64,000 nucleotides of DNA from Aldehydirespirator sp965116665 (GCA_965116665.1 OZ220709.1:1302001-1366000); one strand, 5' to 3'; shown: positions 9,462-18,290, counted from the first letter of the stretch. Translations and numbers: made by a program. The notes: generated by a model from the letters alone, not told the origin.

Positions 9462-10760
9462 CTAGAAGCCGATGCTCTCGTCTATGAACTCGTTGGTGAC
9501 GATGTCGGCGGGCTGCAGGCCCTCGCGGACGTCGAAGCCGGCGGCGTCGATCTTGTCGATCACCTCCTGGATGCGGTCGAGGTCGAAATTGCCGACGGTG
9601 CTGTCGGGCCCGTTGCCTACGAGGCCGAGCTCGATCTGAGCGCTCACCGAGAAGTCGGCCAGCTCCGGCGGGTACTCCCAGAAGCTGTCGATGCTCTCCA
9701 CCGCGTCCACGATGATGGCGTTGGCCCGGGCCGGATCGTTGGCGAAGTCCACAACCGACTGCTGCACGATGGGCACGAATCGCTCCAGGCAGGGCCGCAG
9801 CGTGTCGAGGTCCTCGGCGCGTATGGCGAGCGTCTGGGAGTAGATGCGCAGGCCGGCGTCGTGGATCAGCTCGAAGGCGATCGGCTTGGCCCACTCCTCG
9901 TAGACGTGCTCGTAGCTGTAGGGCGACTCGGACGCAAACCCCTGCTGGGCGATGGCGCCCTGCTCCGTGATGAACCGGGCCGGCGAGCCGTCGTAGGACG
10001 GGTCGATCTGATCGGCCGAGAGCACGCCCTCGTTGACGAACACATCGATGAACGTGCCTCCCGCGAAGACGTTCACGATGAGGCCCTTGCGGCCGATGTC
10101 GGCGATGGTCTCGATGTCGGGCTGGGCCTCGGGATCCCACTGGATGATCTGGGGGTTCTTCTCCAGCGGCGCCACCACCGACAGCGTGGGCGTGTCGCCG
10201 CCGAGGATGACGGCCTCATCCATGCTCACGTAGGCGAGGACGAGTTCCTCGTCGACGTACATCTGGGCCGAGCCGGACGCGAACCCGATGGCCGGGCCGC
10301 CCGCCCGGACCTCGATGTCGATGCCCGTGTCGATGTCGCCCGCCATGAGGCTCCCGGTCGTGGTCTGGGCGTCGGCGTCGATGACGTAGTCGGCGCCGAC
10401 CATCTGGTACAGGGCACCGTGCTCGGACTCGGGGAACCAGTCGGTCTGGATGACCAGAGGACTGGGGCACACACCGGCCAGGTCCATGGAGTCCTCAGCC
10501 ATCTCCTCAGGCTCGGGCTCTGCCGCCGGTTCTGCCGCCGGTTCTGGCTCGGGCTCTGCCGCCGGTTCGGGCTCTGCCGCCGGTTCGGGCTCGGGGTCCG
10601 GTTCGGGCTCGGGGTCGGGGGCAGGGGCTGCGGTCGTGGCCGGAGCCTCGGCCGCTGTCGTGGCGCCGTCATCGCCGGTATCGTCGTCGCCGCATGCTGC
10701 TGCGATCAGACCCAGTACGGCCAGCGCGCCGAGGGCGCGAACCCATGACTTGTTGCTCAT
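9462..10760 (-). CDS. ThiY/NMT1-like ABC substrate-binding lipoprotein
   Basis: This is an extracytoplasmic solute-binding protein. The N-terminus is a lipoprotein signal (hydrophobic stretch ending LIAAAC), with the lipidated cysteine near residue 23. It is followed by a long acidic proline/glutamate/alanine-rich linker (about residues 35-90) that would lift the domain through the wall. The mature domain opens IQTDWFPESEHGALYQ, close to the LQLDWFPNPDHAGLY-type opening known for hydroxymethylpyrimidine and riboflavin binding proteins (ThiY/RibY family). No permease or ATPase gene is adjacent, so it either uses a distant transporter or lost its partners. The divergent XRE-cupin gene is the likely regulator. 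Confidence 0.85.
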   Translation of the reverse strand: MSNKSWVRALGALAVLGLIAAACGDDDTGDDGATTAAEAPATTAAPAPDPEPEPDPEPEPAAEPEPAAEPEPEPAAEPAAEPEPEEMAEDSMDLAGVCPSPLVIQTDWFPESEHGALYQMVGADYVIDADAQTTTGSLMAGDIDTGIDIEVRAGGPAIGFASGSAQMYVDEELVLAYVSMDEAVILGGDTPTLSVVAPLEKNPQIIQWDPEAQPDIETIADIGRKGLIVNVFAGGTFIDVFVNEGVLSADQIDPSYDGSPARFITEQGAIAQQGFASESPYSYEHVYEEWAKPIAFELIHDAGLRIYSQTLAIRAEDLDTLRPCLERFVPIVQQSVVDFANDPARANAIIVDAVESIDSFWEYPPELADFSVSAQIELGLVGNGPDSTVGNFDLDRIQEVIDKIDAAGFDVREGLQPADIVTNEFIDESIGF

Positions 10761-10795
10761 TCTGTCCTCCAGGTGTTGGTCAGGTGTTGGTCGTG

Positions 10796-10837
10796 AATGT
10801 TGACATGACCTATGCCAATCTTGATACCATCAACATT
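10796..10837. promoter_or_regulatory. Divergent promoter with 8-bp inverted repeat
   Basis: AATGTTGA (10796-10803) and TCAACATT (10830-10837) form a perfect inverted repeat. They bracket a plausible plus-strand promoter, TTGACA at 10800-10805 and TACCAT at 10825-10830 (19-bp spacer), for the XRE-cupin gene. Nearby, CAGGTGTTGGT is directly repeated at 10770-10780 and 10781-10791 next to the binding-protein start. The arrangement suggests an autoregulatory operator shared by the divergent genes. Confidence 0.5.
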
Positions 10838-10881
10838 TCTTCGGCGCAAGCCGGAAACCGGAACCCGAGTGGAACAAGCCT

Positions 10882-11520
10882 GTGAACTCTGAGAACATTG
10901 CTGTTGGCGCGGCAGGAGCGAAGCTCGACGGTCGAGCCGACGACTTGGAGCGCATCCGGCGACTGGGGGCCAAGATCAGGACGCTGCGCAAGGAACGGGG
11001 GCTCACTCTGAAGTCGCTCGCCCAGTTGAGCGGCCTGTCGCACCCGTTCCTCTCGCAGGTTGAGAGGGGACTGGCCCGGCCGTCGATGAACTCGCTGCAC
11101 CAGATCTCCGAGGCGCTCGGGACCAACGCCTCGTGGCTGCTCGCCGGGTCGGAGAACACCCGGGAGGCAACCGTGGTCAGAGCGTCCGACACCTCTGTGG
11201 TGCCGGCCAGCGAACTCGGCGACATGGACGGGTTGCGCCGCGTCGTCGCTCCCGAGGCCAGCCCGTTCCAGGTCGTCGAGTTCAGCGGCGCGCCCGACAC
11301 GTTCCGGGAGTACTGGGTCCACGACGGATTCGAGACGATCTATGTCATCTCCGGCGTGGTGGACGTCGACCTGGACGGAGAGATCTTCCGGCTCGAGCCC
11401 AGCGACTCAATCTCCTACGACACCCGCAAGCCGCACCGGCTGAGGGCCGCGACGGGCGAGCGAGTCAAGCTGTTGATGATCGAGGCCTCGCCCGGATTCA
11501 CCAACGTCCGACTCGGGTAG
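10882..11520 (+). CDS. XRE-family regulator with C-terminal cupin domain
   Basis: This is a DNA-binding regulator of the HTH-XRE plus cupin type. The helix-turn-helix spans about residues 28-82 (KIRTLRKERGLTLKSLAQLSGLS, then FLSQVERG). A small beta-barrel cupin_2 domain covers about residues 128-205 and probably binds a small effector. The GTG start at 10882 leaves a 20-residue disordered lead. It is divergent from the ThiY-like binding protein and the amidohydrolase, and proteins of this class often control the uptake and catabolism genes beside them. It ends 11 bases before the exporter ATPase gene, so it may also be co-transcribed with drrAB-like genes. Confidence 0.88.
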   Translation: MNSENIAVGAAGAKLDGRADDLERIRRLGAKIRTLRKERGLTLKSLAQLSGLSHPFLSQVERGLARPSMNSLHQISEALGTNASWLLAGSENTREATVVRASDTSVVPASELGDMDGLRRVVAPEASPFQVVEFSGAPDTFREYWVHDGFETIYVISGVVDVDLDGEIFRLEPSDSISYDTRKPHRLRAATGERVKLLMIEASPGFTNVRLG

Positions 11521-11531
11521 CCTGCGGCTCC

Positions 11532-12587
11532 GTGCCGCGTACTGCCCGGAGCGGGGATCCCCACTGTGCGATCGAGGCCCGGGGCCTCGTCCGGACCTTC
11601 GGCGACAACCGGGCGGTGGACGGCGTCGATCTGCGCGTCGACGCGGGAGCGATCTACGGCTTCCTGGGCCCCAACGGTGCGGGCAAGAGCACCACGGTGC
11701 GGATGCTGTGCACCCTGCTGAGGCCCACGGCAGGACAGGCCAAGGTGGCCGGATACGACGTGGTCGACGATCCCGGCGAGGTTCGCATCCGCATCGGGGT
11801 CGCCCTGCAGGAGGCCGCGCTCGACGAGCGCCAGACCGGCCGGGAGATACTGGACTTGCAGGCCCGGCTGTACGGCCTTAGCGCGACCGACCGGGCCGCC
11901 TCGATCGCACGGGCTGTCGACCTTGCCGACATCGGCGATGCCATGGACGATCGCGTCAAGACCTACAGCGGTGGCATGAGGCGCCGCCTCGACCTCGCGG
12001 CCTCGCTGATCCACGGCCCCGAGGTGCTGTTCCTGGACGAGCCGACCACCGGCCTCGACCCGGTCAGCCGGGCGCAGGTCTGGGACGAGGTGCGCCGGTT
12101 GAACGGCGAACTCGGAGTGACGGTCTTCCTCACCACCCAGTATCTCGAGGAGGCCGACGCGCTGGCGGACCGGGTGGCCATCATCGACGGCGGCCGCATC
12201 GTCGAGGAAGGCTCGCCGGCCGAGCTCAAGCGGGCCGTGGGCGCCGACGTGATCGTCGTGGACCTGCCATCGGAGGCCATCGCGCCCGCGGCTGCGGTCG
12301 CGGAGACCGTGGCTGCCGTGGACGCCGTCACCCGGGGCCGTCGCGGCATAACCATTGCCACCGCCGACGGCGCGGCCGCAGTCGGCACGGTGGCGGTCGC
12401 CCTGTCGTCGGCGGGACTGCACCCGCAGTCGCTCACCGTGCGCACGCCGTCGCTCGACGACGTGTTCCTGCTGGCCACCGGGTACCGGATGTCCGCGGTG
12501 GACTCGACCGCCGCCGGGGCCGTCTCCGGACCGGATCGGCAGCACAGGGGACCCGCACCGGCCTCCCCACCGGGCAGCCCGCCGTGA
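11532..12587 (+). CDS. DrrA-like ABC exporter ATPase
   Basis: This is the nucleotide-binding subunit of an ABC-2 type exporter. Walker A GPNGAGKST is near residue 47, the signature is YSGGMRRRLD, and Walker B is VLFLDEPTTGLD. The C-terminal extension (VRTPSLDDVFLLATG) is typical of daunorubicin-resistance-type ATPases. GTG 11532 gives 351 residues. The gene overlaps the following permease by four bases (GTGA), the usual coupling for this two-protein exporter. The substrate is unknown; drug, lipid or siderophore export would all fit. Confidence 0.92.
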   Translation: MPRTARSGDPHCAIEARGLVRTFGDNRAVDGVDLRVDAGAIYGFLGPNGAGKSTTVRMLCTLLRPTAGQAKVAGYDVVDDPGEVRIRIGVALQEAALDERQTGREILDLQARLYGLSATDRAASIARAVDLADIGDAMDDRVKTYSGGMRRRLDLAASLIHGPEVLFLDEPTTGLDPVSRAQVWDEVRRLNGELGVTVFLTTQYLEEADALADRVAIIDGGRIVEEGSPAELKRAVGADVIVVDLPSEAIAPAAAVAETVAAVDAVTRGRRGITIATADGAAAVGTVAVALSSAGLHPQSLTVRTPSLDDVFLLATGYRMSAVDSTAAGAVSGPDRQHRGPAPASPPGSPP

Positions 12588-13396
12588 GCGTTCGGAGCGC
12601 AGCCTCGACCGTGGCCGGCGGCGGCATGGTGCGTCCCGTCGGGGTCATCACCGACATCGCCACCGTGGCTCGCCGATCGGTCCGCAGCCTGCTGCGCGAG
12701 CCCGAGGCCATGGCTCCGGCGCTGATCATCCCGACCTTCTTCTTCCTGGTCAACGTCGGCGCGCTGGAGTCGTTCGTGGAGCGCTCGCCCGGAATCGACT
12801 ACCGGGCGTTCCAGATACCCGTCGCCATAATCTTCGCGGTCACGGGCATCTCCCGGGCGTCGGTGCTGGTGATCGACATCCAGACCGGGTACCTCGACCG
12901 GATGCTCGTGACGCCGGTACGGCGCACCACGCTGCTTCTCGGCATGATGGTGGCCGACATCGTCCTGGCCATCTCGTTGTCGCTGGTCGTGATCGCCATG
13001 GGCTTCGTGGCGGGCGTTCGTTTCGAGACCGGGCTGCTGGGGATCCTGGTCTTTTTGGGGCTGGCGGTGGCATGGAGCCTGTCCTTCACCGGATTCCCGT
13101 ACACGGTGGCTCTGCGAACCGGGAACCCGGCCGCGGTCAACTCGTCCTTCCTGATCTTCTTCCCCTTCGCCTTCCTGACACCCGCGTACCTGCCGCGGGA
13201 ACTCATGACGGGTTGGATGCAGACCGTGGCCGCCTGGAACCCGGTGACCTATCTGCTGGAGGGCATGCGCTCGCTGCTGTCGGAGGGCTGGGACCTCGTC
13301 GCTATCGGCAAGGGCGTCGCCGCCATCGGCGGCCTGGGCCTCGTCACGTTCGTGATGGCGTTCAGGTCTCTGGCCCGGCGGGTGGCCACCGGCTGA
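12584..13396 (+). CDS. DrrB-like ABC-2 exporter permease
   Basis: This is the membrane partner of the preceding ATPase. The 270-residue protein has about six hydrophobic segments (for example APALIIPTFFFLVNVGAL, VADIVLAISLSLVVIAMGFV and LIFFPFAFLTPAYLP) and the ABC-2 signature region near NPVTYLLEGMRSLL. The start is GTG 12584, overlapping the ATPase stop. The length is normal for DrrB-type permeases. The substrate cannot be read from the sequence. Confidence 0.9.
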   Translation: MSVRSAASTVAGGGMVRPVGVITDIATVARRSVRSLLREPEAMAPALIIPTFFFLVNVGALESFVERSPGIDYRAFQIPVAIIFAVTGISRASVLVIDIQTGYLDRMLVTPVRRTTLLLGMMVADIVLAISLSLVVIAMGFVAGVRFETGLLGILVFLGLAVAWSLSFTGFPYTVALRTGNPAAVNSSFLIFFPFAFLTPAYLPRELMTGWMQTVAAWNPVTYLLEGMRSLLSEGWDLVAIGKGVAAIGGLGLVTFVMAFRSLARRVATG

Positions 13397-13475
13397 CAGG
13401 CCGAGCGAGCCGCCCTCGGTAACGGCGCGAGCATCTGCACCGGCCTACTGTCTGGACCGACCCCCGGGAGGCTCC

Positions 13476-14468
13476 TTGGAACCTGTGCTCGATGTCGTGG
13501 GTGTCGGCAACGCCATAGTCGATGTGATCGCGGCGGTGGACGAGTCGTTCATCGCGGACCACGGCCTGGTGAAGGGGGCCATGACCCTGGTCGGCGCGAG
13601 CAGGTCGGCCGAACTCTATGACGCCATGCCGGCCGGGATCGCGGCATCCGGCGGATCGGCGGCCAACACCATGGCCGGCGTGGCCTCCCTGGGTGGCCGG
13701 GCCGGCTTCATCGGCAAGGTGCGAGACGACCAGCTGGGGGAGGTGTTCATGCACGACATCCGGGCTGCCGGCGTCGCCTTCGACGTGCCGCCCGCGCCGG
13801 ACGGCCCGCCCACGGCCCGCTGCCTGATCCAGGTGACCCCCGACGCCGAGCGGACCATGAACACCTTCCTGGGCACTTCCGCGGTGCTGGGCCCGGCCGA
13901 TGTGGACACGGGTATGGTGGCCGCGGCCGGCATCACCTACTGCGAGGGCTATCTCTGGGATGTGCAGGTGGCCAAGGACGCCATCCGGCTGGCCATGGAG
14001 GCCGCGGGCGACGCCGGCCGGACCGTGGCCCTGGCCCTCAGCGACTCCTTCTGCGTGGAGCGGCATCGCGACGAGTGGATGGACCTGATCGAGGACCGCG
14101 TCGATGTCGTGTTCGCCAACGAGGCGGAGGTGTGCGCCCTGCACTCGACCGGCGATCTGGCCGCGGCCCGGGACCGCACAGCCGAGATGGCCCGGACCGT
14201 GGTCGTCACCCGCGGCGCCCTGGGGTCGGTCGTGGCCGAGGGCGCCAGCGTGGTGGAGGTCGCCGCGTTTCCGGTCGAGCACGTCGTGGACGCCACCGGC
14301 GCGGGCGACATGTACGCCGCAGGGTTCCTGTGGGGCCTCAGCCAGGGCGCGCCCGTTGCCCGCTGCGCAGAGTTGGGAAGCCTGGTCGCGGCCGAGGCGG
14401 TGGGTCATGTTGGCGCCCGTCCCCAGATCCAGCTGTCGCAGCTCACCACGGCGAGGGGCCTCGCCTAA
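13476..14468 (+). CDS. PfkB-family kinase, adenosine-kinase-like
   Basis: This is an ATP-dependent kinase of the ribokinase fold. It has the GGSAANTMAG substrate motif near residue 60 and the anion-hole and catalytic-base motif DATGAGDMYAAGFL near residue 273. The 330-residue length and the GNAIVD opening match adenosine/inosine kinase-like members (such as those labelled adenosine kinase in actinobacteria), so nucleoside salvage is the best guess. A sugar kinase remains possible. The start is TTG 13476, preceded by GGGAGG; a GTG at 13485 is an alternative. A SRPBCC gene follows four bases after the stop. Confidence 0.85.
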   Translation: MEPVLDVVGVGNAIVDVIAAVDESFIADHGLVKGAMTLVGASRSAELYDAMPAGIAASGGSAANTMAGVASLGGRAGFIGKVRDDQLGEVFMHDIRAAGVAFDVPPAPDGPPTARCLIQVTPDAERTMNTFLGTSAVLGPADVDTGMVAAAGITYCEGYLWDVQVAKDAIRLAMEAAGDAGRTVALALSDSFCVERHRDEWMDLIEDRVDVVFANEAEVCALHSTGDLAAARDRTAEMARTVVVTRGALGSVVAEGASVVEVAAFPVEHVVDATGAGDMYAAGFLWGLSQGAPVARCAELGSLVAAEAVGHVGARPQIQLSQLTTARGLA

Positions 14469-14472
14469 CCGG

Positions 14473-14916
14473 ATGGTCACGATCAGGGTCTCGACGCTGG
14501 TGCCGGCCGCTCCGGCGGCGGTATGGGAGGACCTGCGCCACATCGGGCGCCACGTCGACTGGATGAGCGACGCCGAGTCGATCCGCTTCCTCACCGAGGA
14601 CACCGAGGGCGTCGGGGTCCGCTTCGAGTGCATGACCAGGATCGGTCCCTTGCGGCTCGCCGACCGCATGGAGGTCACCGAGTGGCGCGAGGGCGAGGTC
14701 CTGGGAATCCGGCACCGGGGGACCGTCTCCGGCACTGGGGTGTTCCGGCTCACCCCGTGCCCGGGCCCGCACGGGCAGGAACACACCCGCTTCGAGTGGA
14801 CCGAGACGCTGCGGTTCCGATGGTGGATGGGGGGACCGCTCGGTGCTGCGACGGCCCGTCCGGTGCTTCGAGCCGTGTGGCGCCGCAATCTGCGCCGCTT
14901 CGCGGCCCGGTTCTGA
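14473..14916 (+). CDS. SRPBCC (polyketide cyclase/START-like) family protein
   Basis: This is a 147-residue protein with the helix-grip pattern of the SRPBCC superfamily. An N-terminal strand (TIRVSTLVPAAPAAVWEDLRHI) leads into the long first helix, then alternating strands, and a basic C-terminal helix (RAVWRRNLRRFAARF). Members bind hydrophobic ligands in a central cavity, but the ligand here is not predictable. It starts at ATG 14473, four bases after the kinase gene, and is probably transcribed with it. Confidence 0.75.
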   Translation: MVTIRVSTLVPAAPAAVWEDLRHIGRHVDWMSDAESIRFLTEDTEGVGVRFECMTRIGPLRLADRMEVTEWREGEVLGIRHRGTVSGTGVFRLTPCPGPHGQEHTRFEWTETLRFRWWMGGPLGAATARPVLRAVWRRNLRRFAARF

Positions 14917-14982
14917 CTGCTGGTCGGCCTGGCGCCCTGATCGGGTGCTGGAGCGATTGGAGCGGTGGTTTCGCCACCGCCA

Positions 14983-15040
14983 TCTAATATGATTCTGGAT
15001 GATATAGATATATTTTCATACAATAACGAATATTATCGGA
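14983..15040 (+). promoter_or_regulatory. AT-rich promoter island ahead of the TetR gene
   Basis: About 58 bases are dominated by A and T in an otherwise very GC-rich sequence. TACAAT at 15019-15024 fits a -10 box for the TetR gene that starts at 15052. Scattered TAATAT and ATATTA elements could serve as an operator, but no clean palindrome is visible. Confidence 0.45.
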
Positions 15041-15051
15041 ACGGACCCGCC

Positions 15052-15741
15052 ATGGATGGTGAAGGTATGGATGAAACCGAAGCGGATCCAGCAGCCATCG
15101 TTGACGTCGGGTCGGAGTCCGAGGGCTCTGCGGAGAGCGACCGGCAGCAGGTCGTGACGCAGGACCTCCTCGACGCCGCCGTCGAGGTGTTCGCCGAGAG
15201 CGGGTTCGAGGCTGCCCGCGTCGCCGAGATCGCCCGCCGGGCCAGGCTCACAACCGGTGCCATCTACGCCCGCTGGCCGGGCAAGAGAGCCTTGATCGTC
15301 GACGCTGTCGGCTACGTGTCTCCACGGTTCATGGACCCGTCGCTGGGGGCATCGCGGTCTCCGGCTCCCGAGACCCTGGCCTCGCTGTGCACGAGTCTCA
15401 TGGACGTCCGGGACGCCGAGTCTCGCGACGTGATGCTGGAGGCCTTCGTCAGCGCCCGGCGCGACGGCGACTTCCGCGCCGCGATCGCCCGATCCATGCA
15501 GCAGGACGCCGAGCGCCTCGACGAGATCGTGGTCAACGGTCAGGACGAGGGATCCATAGACCCGGACCTGAGCGCCCGCTCGGTCGTGGCGTTCTTCCAG
15601 TCCCTGCGGCTCGGGATGCACCTGCTCGCATCGGCATCGGAAATGCATGTCCCCACAGCGGACTGGGATGCCCTGATCGCCCGTCTGGTCGCGGCCGTGG
15701 GCCCTGCGCCCCTCGCAGGGGAGTCCCCGGCCGGGGAGTGA
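15052..15741 (+). CDS. TetR/AcrR-family transcriptional regulator
   Basis: This is a one-component repressor. The TetR N-terminal DNA-binding domain covers about residues 38-85 (QDLLDAAVEVFAESGFEAARVAEIARRARLTTGAIYARWPGKRAL). The remainder is the helical ligand/dimer domain. The start is ATG 15052 (MDGEGMDE); ATG 15067 is an alternative. An acidic, probably disordered tail of about 35 residues precedes the HTH, which is unusual for the family. The crotonase gene begins 39 bases downstream, with two palindromes in the gap, so it is the likely target. Confidence 0.9.
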   Translation: MDGEGMDETEADPAAIVDVGSESEGSAESDRQQVVTQDLLDAAVEVFAESGFEAARVAEIARRARLTTGAIYARWPGKRALIVDAVGYVSPRFMDPSLGASRSPAPETLASLCTSLMDVRDAESRDVMLEAFVSARRDGDFRAAIARSMQQDAERLDEIVVNGQDEGSIDPDLSARSVVAFFQSLRLGMHLLASASEMHVPTADWDALIARLVAAVGPAPLAGESPAGE

Positions 15742-15759
15742 CCCGATTCTGACCGCACC

Positions 15760-15792
15760 GCGTACCGGTACGCTGCTGGTATGGGGTACCAG
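15760..15792. promoter_or_regulatory. Two adjacent palindromes at the crotonase start
   Basis: GCGTACCGGTACGC (15760-15773) is a perfect 14-bp palindrome. CTGGTA (15776-15781) and TACCAG (15787-15792) form a second inverted repeat that includes the ATG of the next gene. Binding here by the TetR protein encoded just upstream would block expression of the crotonase gene. Confidence 0.5.
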
Positions 15793-16620
15793 TGCTTCGA
15801 GGTGGACGAGTCCGATCGCATAGCGCACCTGCGTCTGAGCCGCGGCGACCAGCTCAACACCATGATCCCGGCGTTCTGGTCGGAACTGCCCGCGATCGTG
15901 GAGGAGATCTCCGACGCGGGACGGGCGAGGGTGATCGTGCTGTCAGCGGAGGGGCGCCACTTCTGCGCGGGCATGGACCTCTCGGTGTTCGCCGACGACT
16001 CCCTGCTCGGGGGCGAGTCGACCGAGATCGGCCGGCGACGAGCCAATGTGCGGCTGAACGTGCTGCATCTGCAGCGCTCGTTCAGCGTGCTGGAGCAGGC
16101 CCGGATGCCGGTGCTGGCCGCCATCCACGGTGCCTGCGTGGGCGGCGGGGCCGACCTCGTGACCGCGGCCGACTGCCGGTACGCGACTGCCGACGCCTGG
16201 TTCTCCATACACGAGATCAACATCGGGATGACCGCCGACGTGGGCACCCTGCAGCGCCTGCCGAAGCTCATCCCGCCCGGAGTGGCCCGCGAGTACGCCT
16301 ACACCGGCCGGCGCCTGCCTGCGTCACGGGCCCGCGAGTTGGGCCTGGTCAACGAGGTGTTCGACGACCGGGACTCGATGATGGACGCGGTGATGGCCAC
16401 AGCCGCGGAGATCGCGGCCAAGTCGCCCCTGGCGCTGCACGGCACCAAGGAGGCCATCAACTACAGCCTGGACCACACCGTGGAGGACTCGCTGCGTCAT
16501 ATCGCGCTGTGGCAGTCGGGAATGCTCCACCCCCGGGACATGACCGAGTCGTTCACGGCCCAGTCCGAGGGACGCCCACCCTGCTACGAGGACCTGCCCG
16601 AGGTGCGGCGCGGCCTGTGA
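15781..16620 (+). CDS. Enoyl-CoA hydratase/isomerase, dienoyl-CoA-isomerase-like
   Basis: This is a crotonase-fold enzyme acting on acyl-CoA thioesters. The oxyanion-hole segments are HFCAGMDL and GACVGGGADLVTAADCRYA. E145 and D153, in HEINIGMTADVGTLQRLPK, have the eight-residue spacing of the two acidic catalytic residues of mammalian delta3,5-delta2,4-dienoyl-CoA isomerase (ECH1), and the surrounding sequence is very similar. The 279-residue product therefore probably moves double bonds during unsaturated fatty-acid beta-oxidation rather than hydrating them. Its ATG is embedded in an inverted repeat that may be a TetR operator. Confidence 0.9.
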   Translation: MGYQCFEVDESDRIAHLRLSRGDQLNTMIPAFWSELPAIVEEISDAGRARVIVLSAEGRHFCAGMDLSVFADDSLLGGESTEIGRRRANVRLNVLHLQRSFSVLEQARMPVLAAIHGACVGGGADLVTAADCRYATADAWFSIHEINIGMTADVGTLQRLPKLIPPGVAREYAYTGRRLPASRARELGLVNEVFDDRDSMMDAVMATAAEIAAKSPLALHGTKEAINYSLDHTVEDSLRHIALWQSGMLHPRDMTESFTAQSEGRPPCYEDLPEVRRGL

Positions 16621-16642
16621 GCCGGTGCCGCGGTCGGCGCGG

Positions 16643-17248
16643 TCAGTCCTCCAGGACCGGTCGGTAGCCCAGCTCCAGGTCGCCGAGACGCACCAGCATC
16701 GAGGCGATCCACCCGCCCAGCGCGGTGAAGTGCTTGTCGAGTTCCGCGCCGTCCGACAGGCCGTCCTCGTCGAGCTCGTAGGCGCCCTCGTAGCTCACAT
16801 CGATGGCGTACTCGGTGGCGTCGGTGTCGTCGAGATCCTCGGCGTACAGCGACTCGACCCTGGGCCCTCCTCGCCGGAGGGACTCGCTGCCGATGTGGGG
16901 GCTGGCCACGGGAAGCACGTCCAGGACCATCGCCGGCTCGGGCGACCCGGCCAGGCACTGGGCCCGCAGCAGGATCTTGATCTCGATGCGGGGCGGCTCG
17001 GCATAGCCCTCACCTGCGTACCAGCTCAGATAGGCCGCCTGCGACCAGGTGGGCCACACGCAGCTGACATCGGCGCACACCCGGGGCGGCTGCCCCTCGC
17101 CGGGCAGGGCGTAGGAGTTCTCCCACGAGACGTCGCCGAGCAGCACGTCGGTCTGGAACCGCTCCTCTCCCGCCTGCCGCTCCAGCAGAGCGTCCTCGAA
17201 CGCGTCCCGCAGGGCGCCTATGGCGTCGGTGAAGACATGGTCGAGCAT
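16643..17248 (-). CDS. Conserved-looking hypothetical acidic protein
   Basis: I do not recognise this 201-residue protein. It is acidic, lacks a signal peptide or membrane segment, and has an aromatic-rich middle (CVWPTWSQAAYLSWYAGEG). It starts at ATG 17248, 13 bases after the LacI stop on the same strand, so it is probably the second gene of the lacI transcript. It ends 22 bases from the convergent crotonase gene. Its co-transcription with the repressor is the only clue to a role in the cyclitol locus. Confidence 0.7.
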   Translation of the reverse strand: MLDHVFTDAIGALRDAFEDALLERQAGEERFQTDVLLGDVSWENSYALPGEGQPPRVCADVSCVWPTWSQAAYLSWYAGEGYAEPPRIEIKILLRAQCLAGSPEPAMVLDVLPVASPHIGSESLRRGGPRVESLYAEDLDDTDATEYAIDVSYEGAYELDEDGLSDGAELDKHFTALGGWIASMLVRLGDLELGYRPVLED

Positions 17249-17261
17249 GGTCAGGTTGGCT

Positions 17262-18290
17262 TCATGGCTGTGCCGGCGACAGTATCGCCCCCTTGCGGGG
17301 AGGCCCCGTAGTGGAGCGGACGACCAGCTCGGGTTGAAGGGTGTGGCGGATCGACCCGCCCGAGCCGTCGGACAGGCGCTGCAGCAGCGTGGCCACCACG
17401 AGGCGCCCCATGGCCAGCGTCGGCTGGTTGACAGTGGTGAGCGACAGGTGACGCAGCGCGGAGATGAAGGTGTTGTCGAAACCGACCAGCGACATGTCGC
17501 CGGGAACGGCCATGCCGGCGTCGGCGAGGCGGTTGAGCGCCCCGGCGGCGAGCAGGTCGTTGAAGGCGAATATGGCGGTGGGGGGAACGTCGTCGGCCAG
17601 CAGCTCGTCGATGACTTCGAGTGCGTCGGCCTCATCGTCGCCTGCGGGGCGGATGTCGACCAGATCGCCGAGGCCCGCGGACCGCATGCCCGACTCGTAG
17701 CCGGCGCGGCGCTCGGCGGCCGACACGTTGGCCCCGCCGTCCATGTGGACGATGCACCTATGGCCCAGGCCGGCCAGATGCTCGACCGCCAGCTCCGCAC
17801 CCCGCCGGTCGTCGGTTCCGACGGTGTCGACACCGGAATGGACCGCACCGCTGGCCACCATCACGCAGGGGCTGACCATGCCGACCCGGGCCGTGTCGCT
17901 GTCGTCGAGGCGGGCGCCGACCAGGGCCATCCCCTCCACGCGCAACTGCAGGAAGGTCTCGACCGCTTCCATCTCGCGCCGGGCATCCCGGTGACCGTTG
18001 AGGATGAGCACTCTGAAGCCGTGCTCGGCCGCCTCTGCCTCTATCCCGTCGACGACCTCGCCGAAGAACGGGTTCCGGAGGTCGTCGACGAGCACGCCGA
18101 TCGTGTGGGTGCGCTGCTGCGCGAGGATCCGGGCTATCAGGTTGGGCCGGTATCCCAGTTCGCGGGCGGCCCGGAGCACCGAGCGCCGCTTCTCGTCGGA
18201 CACCTGCGGCGAGTCGTTCATCACCAGCGACACCAGGGCGCGCGACACCTTCGCCCGCTCCGCCACGTCCTCCATGGTGGGGCGGTTCAT
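17262..18290 (-). CDS. LacI-family repressor of the cyclitol locus
   Basis: This is a sugar-responsive repressor. The LacI HTH occupies residues 1-55 (MNRPTMEDVAERAKVSRALVSLVMN, then the hinge helix near GYRPNLIARILAQ). A periplasmic-binding-protein-like effector domain follows (THTIGVLVDDLRNPFFGEVVDGI...). ATG 18290 gives 342 residues. It is divergent from iolE and the inositol transporter genes, with a perfect 16-bp palindrome in the gap between its own -35 and -10 elements. By position it should repress itself and the downstream catabolic genes until an inositol-like inducer appears; the inducer is not known. Confidence 0.93.
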   Translation of the reverse strand: MNRPTMEDVAERAKVSRALVSLVMNDSPQVSDEKRRSVLRAARELGYRPNLIARILAQQRTHTIGVLVDDLRNPFFGEVVDGIEAEAAEHGFRVLILNGHRDARREMEAVETFLQLRVEGMALVGARLDDSDTARVGMVSPCVMVASGAVHSGVDTVGTDDRRGAELAVEHLAGLGHRCIVHMDGGANVSAAERRAGYESGMRSAGLGDLVDIRPAGDDEADALEVIDELLADDVPPTAIFAFNDLLAAGALNRLADAGMAVPGDMSLVGFDNTFISALRHLSLTTVNQPTLAMGRLVVATLLQRLSDGSGGSIRHTLQPELVVRSTTGPPRKGAILSPAQP

